From the NCBI GenBank assembly GCA_964637725.1, contig CAZWXH010000080.1:1-8351 (forward strand): a DNA stretch of 8,351 bases, read 5' to 3'. Each line of letters opens with the position of its first letter. The stretch's first letter is position 1. Positions 1 to 5,042 of this stretch are shown one piece after another. A program made the translations under genes and the position numbers. The notes under the pieces were generated by a model. That model worked only from the letters and a program-made list of their open reading frames with translations, was not told the DNA's origin and ran no database searches. Source of the stretch: CAZWXH01 sp964637725. GTDB lineage: Bacteria; Bacillota_I; Bacilli_A; Erysipelotrichales; Coprobacillaceae.

Positions 1-13
1 ACGGTGGTGTGAG

Positions 14-43
14 AGGGTAAAATAACAATGGTTATTTTACTCT
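14..43 (-). terminator. Hairpin at the 3' end of the metallophosphoesterase gene
   Basis: A perfect 10-bp inverted repeat (GTAAAATAAC, loop AATG, GTTATTTTAC) is extended by three more pairs, one of them G-U, to about 13 bp. It covers the stop codon of the minus-strand gene at 42-44. No clear U-run follows in the minus direction, so it may be a weak terminator, an mRNA-stabilising 3' hairpin, or the terminator of a plus-strand gene entering from outside the window. Confidence 0.4.
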
Positions 44-929
44 ACTCGATTGTTAATTTTATTTTAATAATCTCAGGAATATTATAAAGTCTAGGCGGGA
101 CTGATGCTTCATGAGTACCTAAGCCTCTAGAAACAAGGATTGTAATTCCATTGATATTATGATAACCATCTAGAAATTCAGAAAACAAGCCTAAATGTGT
201 TGAATAAAAACCACCAATGAAAGGTAAACGAATTTGTCCTCCATGTTCATGACCACTTACAACAAGATCAATAGGCCAACGTGCATCCTCTTCTAGATTG
301 ATAAAACTTTCAGGACGATGACTCATAAGTAGAGTGAAACTATCAGTTTCTATATAGTCTTTTAGAAATAAATAACTTCCTTTTTCTATATATTGTTCAT
401 GAGGAATTTGTAAATTATTATAGGCATAATCAAATAAACCACCTAAACGAATTTTTTGATCCTTTATAATAATATCTTCATATTCTTGATCTAAATAAAT
501 ACCTCCAGCTTGTTCAACAACACTTTCAATACTAATAGAATTAGAAGACTTAAGAGATTCTTCATGATTACCAATTGCATAGTATACAGGAGCAATATCC
601 TTTAAAGAAGATACAAGACTTGATAAATAATCAGTCGTCTTCTCATAGAAATTAATAATATCTCCATCAAGTAAAATAGCATCAGGTTTTTCATGTTTAA
701 CTTTATTTATAAGATCAATATTATTCTTACCAAATTCATGCGCATGGGCATCAGAGATAACAATCATATTAACATCTTTAGTTATTTTATCACTAGGGTA
801 TTCATAACTCGTAACTTCTATAAAATTCTTAGAAGAATAATAAGTAGAAACCGTATAAAGACCTACAAAGAAAATAAAGATGAGACCATAGATAATAATA
901 TATTTAAAAATATGTTTTTTTGGTTTCAT
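42..929 (-). CDS. Membrane-anchored metallophosphoesterase (YkuE/YaeI-like)
   Basis: This is a calcineurin-like metallophosphoesterase of 295 residues, the normal length for the family. A basic N-terminus and hydrophobic segment (about residues 8-30) act as a signal anchor, placing the catalytic domain outside the membrane. The di-metal motifs are all present: DAH (D60, H62), GD (D90), GNHE (120-123), SH (H204) and GHEHGGQ (226-232), followed by the C-terminal PRLYNIPEI segment. Relatives act on phosphoesters or pyrophosphates of lipid or envelope precursors, but the substrate here is unknown. The start is supported by AAGGAGGT at 935-942, five bases upstream. It lies 78 bp downstream of the tetR-like gene on the same strand and could be partly co-transcribed, but it also has a candidate promoter of its own. 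Confidence 0.88.
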   Translation of the reverse strand: MKPKKHIFKYIIIYGLIFIFFVGLYTVSTYYSSKNFIEVTSYEYPSDKITKDVNMIVISDAHAHEFGKNNIDLINKVKHEKPDAILLDGDIINFYEKTTDYLSSLVSSLKDIAPVYYAIGNHEESLKSSNSISIESVVEQAGGIYLDQEYEDIIIKDQKIRLGGLFDYAYNNLQIPHEQYIEKGSYLFLKDYIETDSFTLLMSHRPESFINLEEDARWPIDLVVSGHEHGGQIRLPFIGGFYSTHLGLFSEFLDGYHNINGITILVSRGLGTHEASVPPRLYNIPEIIKIKLTIE

Positions 930-950
930 GTTTTACCTCCTTGTTTATAA

Positions 951-959
951 ATAATACCA
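951..959 (-). promoter_or_regulatory. Candidate extended -10 promoter of the metallophosphoesterase gene
   Basis: On the minus strand the sequence reads TGGTATTAT, an extended -10 (TGn plus TATTAT), about 22 bp upstream of the start codon. A convincing -35 is not visible, although TTTTAA lies 16 bp upstream. Read-through from the upstream regulator gene remains possible. Confidence 0.4.
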
Positions 960-1007
960 TATTTAGGAAAATTTAAAAAGTTAAATATTGACAGTTTTAT
1001 TGATTTA

Positions 1008-1655
1008 TTAAACATAATAATGGGTAAAACACATTGTTATGAAGTGATTTAATGATGATACAAAATCAATAGGTACAATTGGTAATTTCGCTAATTCCAT
1101 CGCTTTTGTATAAGCCTCATGATAAGCAACACGATCATATAAATAACAACAGTGATATAGAATAGTTAAGTATATATCAGTTGCTTCTTGAATAGTTGAG
1201 AGGTTACATGTTTGCATAATAATCTTCATTAAAGGCTCTCTCATCTTATATGATTCTAATTTAAATTCTGAAAGCTTTTCTACTGAGACGTTAGTCTCAA
1301 TAATCGCATTAAGGATTTGGTGATATTTAATATAATCAAAACTATCTCTAAGAGCTTCACTCATTACTTTTGATAAAGTAGTAATAGTTAAATGAGTCTC
1401 ATTGTTTAAACTTGTTAATAATTTACTAATTGTATTTTGTTGTTTATTTAAATAGATAAGTAAAAAAATCTCTTCTTTAGATATAACATACTTATAGAGA
1501 TTACCTCTTGCCATATGTAACTCTTTAGAAATAGTCGTTAAAGTTATTTCATGATAAGTATGTTTATGAAACAAATCATCTGTTACTGTCATAATTTCAT
1601 TTAATCGAAACTGTTTATTTTCTTTACTTTTAGCTCGTTTAAAATTCTTTTCCAT
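1008..1655 (-). CDS. TetR/AcrR-family transcriptional regulator
   Basis: The 215-residue protein has the TetR layout. After a basic N-terminal tail, a helix-turn-helix DNA-binding region spans about residues 20-65 (ITLTTISKELHMARGNLYKY contains the recognition helix and its typical GNLYKY end), followed by an all-helical ligand-binding and dimerisation domain. The C-terminal half has no feature that reveals the ligand. A ribosome binding site (AGGTGAT, 1661-1667) sits five bases before the ATG. The gene is divergent from the histidine phosphatase gene, and the shared control region contains repeated operator-like half-sites. It is therefore probably autoregulatory and a repressor of the phosphatase, which is inference from layout. 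Confidence 0.9.
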   Translation of the reverse strand: MEKNFKRAKSKENKQFRLNEIMTVTDDLFHKHTYHEITLTTISKELHMARGNLYKYVISKEEIFLLIYLNKQQNTISKLLTSLNNETHLTITTLSKVMSEALRDSFDYIKYHQILNAIIETNVSVEKLSEFKLESYKMREPLMKIIMQTCNLSTIQEATDIYLTILYHCCYLYDRVAYHEAYTKAMELAKLPIVPIDFVSSLNHFITMCFTHYYV

Positions 1656-1676
1656 TTTTTATCACCTACTCATAAT

Positions 1677-1705
1677 ACTATAACATGAAAAAAACACATT
1701 GACAA
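1677..1705 (-). promoter_or_regulatory. Promoter of the TetR-family regulator gene
   Basis: On the minus strand TTGTCA (1700-1705) is separated by exactly 17 bp from TATAGT (1677-1682), a good sigma-A-type promoter. Its -35 overlaps the -35 of the divergent phosphatase promoter (1699-1704) by five bases, so the two promoters probably compete or are shut together. Confidence 0.65.
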
Positions 1706-1727
1706 GAAACACAGTGTCACTTATAAT
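1699..1727 (+). promoter_or_regulatory. Consensus sigma-A promoter of the histidine phosphatase gene
   Basis: TTGACA (1699-1704), a 17-bp spacer and TATAAT (1722-1727) match the vegetative consensus exactly. Transcription would start near 1734, within the operator-like repeats. So strong a promoter suggests that the gene needs repression, consistent with the neighbouring regulator. Confidence 0.8.
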
Positions 1728-1754
1728 ACAAATAAGAGACATATAGTCACTTAT
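1716..1754. promoter_or_regulatory. Candidate TetR-family operator: three 9-bp half-sites
   Basis: GTCACTTAT occurs at 1716-1724 and again at 1746-1754, exactly 30 bp apart. Between them is ATAAGAGAC (1732-1740), which matches the reverse complement in 8 of 9 positions. The middle half-site therefore forms an inverted repeat with each outer one (spacers of 7 and 5 bp). The first half-site overlaps the -10 of the phosphatase promoter, the second covers the start region, and the third ends just before the ribosome binding site. A second possible palindrome, TGACA...TGTCA (1700-1719), lies over the -35 boxes. Confidence 0.55.
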
Positions 1755-1770
1755 AAAAGGAGATAGAAAA

Positions 1771-2358
1771 ATGATTAAAAACTTATATTTGATGAGACAT
1801 GGTGAAACTTTGTTTAATAGACGTAGAAAAATACAAGGATGGTGTGATTCGCCACTTACACCAACGGGGATTGCTCAAGCTAAAGCCGCAAAAGAATTAA
1901 TAGAAAACATTCAATTCGATCATTACTATAGTTCAACTAGTGAAAGATGCTGTGATACTTTAGAAATCATCACTGATTATAAAGTTTCCTATACAAGAGT
2001 TAAAGGAATAAAGGAAAGAAACTTTGGAGATTTTGAAGGTGAAAGTGAAGATCTTAATCCGAAAAGAGGAGGGGAGCTAGATTATGATGATGTATTCCCT
2101 CACTTTGGTGGAGAGTACTTTCAAGATGTGGAAGAGAGAGTTGTCAATACGCTTACTGATATTATGAATAAAGAGGATCATCAAAATGTACTAGCAGTAT
2201 CACATGGAGGAGCAAGTTTCTCATTTCTTCAGTATGTCACTGATCCAGGGATTGTAATGAATAATGGAGGATTTACTAATTGTTGTATTCTACATTTCAC
2301 ATATGAAGAAGGAAAGTTTAACTTTGTAAAAATAATGAGACCCGAACTGAAGTTATAA
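1771..2358 (+). CDS. Histidine phosphatase family protein (phosphoglycerate mutase-like)
   Basis: This 195-residue protein belongs to the histidine phosphatase (phosphoglycerate mutase-like) superfamily. RHGE at residues 9-12 carries the phospho-accepting His10. The second arginine is R59 in the SERC segment, the acid is probably E82 (KERNFGDFEG), and the second histidine is H145 in SHGG. The length fits small cofactor-independent phosphatases of the PhoE/CobC/GpmB type rather than glycolytic mutases, and the substrate cannot be read from the sequence. The start is fixed by AAAGGAG (1756-1762), eight bases upstream. It is divergent from the TetR-family gene and sits behind a consensus promoter overlapped by operator-like repeats, so its expression is probably repressed until a ligand is present. 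Confidence 0.88.
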   Translation: MIKNLYLMRHGETLFNRRRKIQGWCDSPLTPTGIAQAKAAKELIENIQFDHYYSSTSERCCDTLEIITDYKVSYTRVKGIKERNFGDFEGESEDLNPKRGGELDYDDVFPHFGGEYFQDVEERVVNTLTDIMNKEDHQNVLAVSHGGASFSFLQYVTDPGIVMNNGGFTNCCILHFTYEEGKFNFVKIMRPELKL

Positions 2359-2446
2359 AGTAAACAAATTGGAATAAGTGTTATACTTATCATGAATAAT
2401 ATACTTAACTTAATATCCATTGTCTCTGCTCTTTAAAAGGAATATA

Positions 2447-2455
2447 TGTTATAAT
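2447..2455 (+). promoter_or_regulatory. Extended -10 promoter of the PAS-protein gene
   Basis: TGTTATAAT is a perfect extended -10 (TGn plus TATAAT), 47 bp before the start codon. No good -35 is present at 16-18 bp, as is common for extended -10 promoters. Confidence 0.5.
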
Positions 2456-2502
2456 AAGTAAAACAATATTATGATGAAAATCAATATTTGGAGGGAAACA
2501 AG

Positions 2503-2886
2503 ATGGAGATAAATGAGGAAATTTTAAATGGTATTTTAGATGCGTATGCGTATGAAATCGTATTTGTTGATAGAAATCACATCGTACGTTACATGAACAA
2601 AGTTGCTAAACAAAGATATGGCAAAAGGGTTCAAATTGGAAATAGCTTGTTTAATTGTCATAATGAGAATTCTAAAATAAAGATAGAAGAGTTTTTAAAA
2701 AGAGCAGATGATGGTGAGAATGAAATGTTTGAGCTATTGAATGGGAAAACAGGTGAAAGAGAATTTTTTGTTCCAGTAAGAGATTCAAACAATGTTGTAA
2801 TTGGCTATTATGAAAGACATGAAATGCCATGGAGTAAAGATAAAGCAGAAGTACCAGTTTATGAATATTGGAAAGTTAATAAATAG
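2503..2886 (+). CDS. Stand-alone PAS-domain protein
   Basis: The product is a 127-residue single-domain protein. Residues about 15-105 read as a PAS fold: a first strand YEIVFVDRNHIVRYMNK, a helical middle, and the last strands REFFVPVRDSNNVVIGYYE. The segment GNSLFNCHNENSK (47-59) resembles the 'CHPP-S' region of PAS domains attached to DUF438/hemerythrin-like proteins. No kinase, HTH or cyclase domain follows, so it would act as a sensor through a partner or bind a small molecule or heme; this is inference. A TTG start five codons earlier would lie inside the ribosome binding site, so I use the ATG at 2503, which has GGAGGG (2490-2495) seven bases upstream. It appears to be transcribed alone. 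Confidence 0.75.
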   Translation: MEINEEILNGILDAYAYEIVFVDRNHIVRYMNKVAKQRYGKRVQIGNSLFNCHNENSKIKIEEFLKRADDGENEMFELLNGKTGEREFFVPVRDSNNVVIGYYERHEMPWSKDKAEVPVYEYWKVNK

Positions 2887-2921
2887 GAAAATATCATATA
2901 TAATTAAAATCGAATCAATTG

Positions 2922-2930
2922 TGCTATAAT
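2922..2930 (+). promoter_or_regulatory. Extended -10 promoter of the carboxyethylornithine synthase-like gene
   Basis: TGCTATAAT is a perfect extended -10 box. Transcription would start about 2936-2938, exactly where the first pairing segment of the structured leader begins. A second, weaker TATAAT lies at 2899-2904. Confidence 0.55.
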
Positions 2931-2936
2931 GCATTT

Positions 2937-3106
2937 AACGAATGAAATTACAAAGTTATGGGGTACCCATACAATTTCTCTTAAATGTGGAGCGTTTAGC
3001 AACCAACTCATATATAAATGAATATTGAAACAGTACAAACCTATAATTGTATTGTTTTCTTTTATCTAAAGAAAACATTTTTCGTAGATAAAAGGAGGAT
3101 TTTATT
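2937..3106 (+). promoter_or_regulatory. Structured 5' leader with alternative hairpins (candidate riboswitch-like element)
   Basis: The leader has two parts. The 5' part is a nested stem: AACG/CGTT (2937-2940 with 2993-2996), GAAATT/AATTTC (2944-2949 with 2973-2978), a lopsided 7+1 nt internal loop, then TATGGG/CCCATA (2957-2962 with 2966-2971). The 3' part holds three hairpins. H1 pairs 3027-3038 with 3047-3058 (12 bp, two G-U). H2 pairs 3053-3062 with 3068-3077 (10 bp, perfect) and is followed by five T. H3 pairs 3055-3068 with 3085-3098 (14 bp, three G-U) and buries the GGAGG at 3094-3098. H2 excludes both H1 and H3, whereas H1 and the core of H3 are compatible. This is the layout of an RNA switch controlling translation or, less likely, termination. 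It matches no riboswitch consensus that I can recall. Confidence 0.5.
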
Positions 3107-4081
3107 ATGAAAAAATTATTAACAATTGGTTTTGTAAGAAGTGAAAAGGTATATGAGAAAAGAATCGCTATATTACCAGATGATATAGAAAAGATTACTC
3201 ATAAAGAATGTTTGTATTTTGAAAAAGGCTATGGTAAAGATTTTCATATTGACGATAATGTTTATATATCACTAGGATGTCATGTTGTTGATAAAGATGA
3301 AGTGTTGAAGCAAGATATAATATGTGATACAAAGATTGGTGAAGCAACATATTTAAAACAATTAAGAGATCAATCAACAATCTTTGGATGGATACATGCA
3401 GCTGCAGATGAAAAACTTACTCAATTATTAATTGAAAAGAAAATGACTTGTTATGCCTGGGAAGATATGTATGAAGATCAACGTCATCTATTTTGGGAAA
3501 ACAATCGAATTGCAGGAGCAGGTGGAGTTTTGAATGCTATACAGTACTGTGGATTCCTTGCTCAAGGGTGTAATGCAGGAATTATTGGAAGAGGCGATAC
3601 AGCAATGGGAGCATATCAAATCCTAAGTCAATTAGGAGCAAATGCACGCCTATTTAATAGAGAACAAGAGCATCTATTTAAAAAAGAACTTAATGAATTT
3701 GATATTATTGTGATGGCAGTTAGATGGGATACTATGAGAGATGATTATCTCATTTCTAAAGAAGATTTTAAAAACATAAAGAAAAGTGCAATTATAATTG
3801 ATGTAAGTGATGATGTTGATGGTGCAATACAAAATAGTATTTCAACTTCAATAAAGGATGCTATTTATTATAGAGAAGGAGTTATGATCTATTCAGTGAG
3901 TAATGTTCCAAGTATCTTCTATAAAACAGCAACACAGGGAATATCTAAGGCAATAGTCAATTACTTTGATATCTTAATTGAACAAAGTAGTAATGAAGTA
4001 CTTAAGCAATCACTGATTATTCATCAAGGTGAAGTCATTGATAAACATATAACCAACTATCAAAACAAAACACAAAAATAG
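3107..4081 (+). CDS. ceo: N5-(carboxyethyl)ornithine synthase-like dehydrogenase
   Basis: The 324-residue protein resembles lactococcal N5-(1-carboxyethyl)-L-ornithine synthase (about 313 residues), a relative of alanine dehydrogenase. That enzyme condenses pyruvate with the side-chain amino group of ornithine (or lysine) and reduces the imine with NADPH in the cytoplasm. The N-terminal substrate domain has EKRIAILPDDI (17-27), and the Rossmann domain has GRGDTAMGA (161-169). Downstream are DVSDDVDGA (232-240) and the SNVPS segment (265-269) typical of the family. Alanine or saccharopine dehydrogenase activity cannot be excluded, but the length and the EKR and ENNRIAGAGG blocks favour the synthase. 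AAAGGAGG (3091-3098) precedes the ATG by eight bases and lies inside an alternative hairpin. No ornithine pathway genes are adjacent. Confidence 0.78.
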   Translation: MKKLLTIGFVRSEKVYEKRIAILPDDIEKITHKECLYFEKGYGKDFHIDDNVYISLGCHVVDKDEVLKQDIICDTKIGEATYLKQLRDQSTIFGWIHAAADEKLTQLLIEKKMTCYAWEDMYEDQRHLFWENNRIAGAGGVLNAIQYCGFLAQGCNAGIIGRGDTAMGAYQILSQLGANARLFNREQEHLFKKELNEFDIIVMAVRWDTMRDDYLISKEDFKNIKKSAIIIDVSDDVDGAIQNSISTSIKDAIYYREGVMIYSVSNVPSIFYKTATQGISKAIVNYFDILIEQSSNEVLKQSLIIHQGEVIDKHITNYQNKTQK

Positions 4082-4110
4082 TGAAATCGCTAAAGCGGTC
4101 TCACTATTTT
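4075..4110. terminator. Bidirectional intrinsic terminator between convergent genes
   Basis: AAAATAGTGA (4075-4084) pairs perfectly with TCACTATTTT (4101-4110). The stem continues after one mismatch through CGC/GCG around a TAAA loop. A-runs on the left and T-runs on the right make it a terminator in both directions. The stop codons of both flanking genes (4079-4081 plus, 4104-4106 minus) lie inside the stem. Confidence 0.85.
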
Positions 4111-4913
4111 CTTTCAGTAATCCATTTGAAATACCAAAAAGGCATTCTATCAAATGTTAAATATCTTGGTAATAAATACTTATTGTCATCACTATCCATA
4201 TTTCTAAACTGATTATAACTAAAGGCTAATTTAACATTGTTTTCTTTTAATACGATTTCAGCATTTTGACTACTTATGCCATAAGGAAACGCAAAGTATG
4301 TATCACTTACTATATCTTTATTGTTTTTAAAATCTTCTTGGATATATTTTAAAGTAGATGTTTCAATAATCTTTTTATTTGAAGTTTTAGAGTTTCTATG
4401 TAAATTATAACTATGAGAGTAGTAAGAAATATATTGGTCATTGACCAAATCATTTTGCTTAAGGTAAGAATATTTACGAGGATCATTGCTATCTTTTATA
4501 GTTGTTTTCTTACCAATGACAAAAGCAGTTGCATGAAAGTTATATTTTTTAAGTATATCCTTGATAATCGTATTCACATTTGATAAACCATCATCGAATG
4601 TTAACACAACAGCATTTCCTTTTATATCTAACTTCTTATGATAGAAGTCATTAACTTGTTCCATTGTTAAAGTCTGATAATTATTATCATATAAATACTT
4701 CATTTGTTTATCGAAATAACTCTCTGACATAACATAGACATTACGAGAATAATATTTCTCCTTATCTTCATCACTGACAACACCATGATATCCAAGTATT
4801 GGAAGACCATCAAGGTGAGCATTATGTTGTAAATATATTTTACCAATAAAAAACAAACCAATAACTAATATAAAACAAAGTAAAAACAGAAGTATCTTTT
4901 TTATGTTCTTCAT
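4104..4913 (-). CDS. Membrane-anchored polysaccharide deacetylase (NodB/CE4 type)
   Basis: The 269-residue protein starts with a basic tail and one membrane segment (about residues 6-26), placing the enzyme outside the cell. The CE4 signatures are present: GYHGV (41-45), TFDDG (105-109, catalytic and metal aspartates D107/D108), the metal-binding HSYNLH (H167, H172), and FPYG (209-212). The five-residue H-to-H spacing and FPYG resemble PgaB/IcaB-type exopolysaccharide deacetylases more than peptidoglycan PdaA, so removal of acetyl groups from poly-N-acetylglucosamine or a related wall glycan is plausible. No pga/ica synthase is in view. The very strong ribosome binding site AAAGGAGGTC (4917-4926) is three bases from the ATG. 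The gene is followed directly by the shared terminator. Confidence 0.88.
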   Translation of the reverse strand: MKNIKKILLFLLCFILVIGLFFIGKIYLQHNAHLDGLPILGYHGVVSDEDKEKYYSRNVYVMSESYFDKQMKYLYDNNYQTLTMEQVNDFYHKKLDIKGNAVVLTFDDGLSNVNTIIKDILKKYNFHATAFVIGKKTTIKDSNDPRKYSYLKQNDLVNDQYISYYSHSYNLHRNSKTSNKKIIETSTLKYIQEDFKNNKDIVSDTYFAFPYGISSQNAEIVLKENNVKLAFSYNQFRNMDSDDNKYLLPRYLTFDRMPFWYFKWITERK

Positions 4914-5004
4914 AATGACCTCCTTTGCATAGAAATATTATATTATGATTAACCCAATATTGGAATAGTATTTTGAGTATAAAAATATTTATATATATAT
5001 CTTC

Positions 5005-5037
5005 AAAAAACAACCATTATTAGAAACAAATCTAATA
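5005..5037 (-). terminator. Weak terminator-like hairpin after the radical SAM gene
   Basis: TATTAGA (5018-5024) and TCTAATA (5031-5037) form a 7-bp AT-rich stem. In the minus direction a T-rich run (TTGTTTTTT) follows four bases later. It lies just after the radical SAM gene's stop codon. The low GC of the stem keeps confidence modest. Confidence 0.4.
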
Positions 5038-5042
5038 TTACT

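Noticed and set aside
693..950. Plus-strand open frame of 85 codons
   Set aside because: It lies mostly antisense to the metallophosphoesterase, has low-complexity composition and no ribosome binding site, so it is a shadow frame.
2374..2390. ATAAGT/ACTTAT hairpin after the histidine phosphatase gene as a terminator
   Set aside because: The stem is only 6 bp of mostly A-T pairs and no T-run follows, so it is too weak to call.
2229..2420. Minus-strand open frame of 63 codons
   Set aside because: It is antisense to the end of the histidine phosphatase gene, with no promoter or ribosome binding site.
2937..3106. T-box leader or a common riboswitch class
   Set aside because: No T-box AGGGTGGNACCGCG segment and no core motifs of the TPP, lysine, SAM, purine, glycine, THF, preQ1, fluoride or guanidine classes could be found.
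3195..3380. Minus-strand open frame of 61 codons
   Set aside because: It lies entirely within the synthase gene on the opposite strand, and its Leu/His/Tyr-rich composition is typical of an antisense frame.
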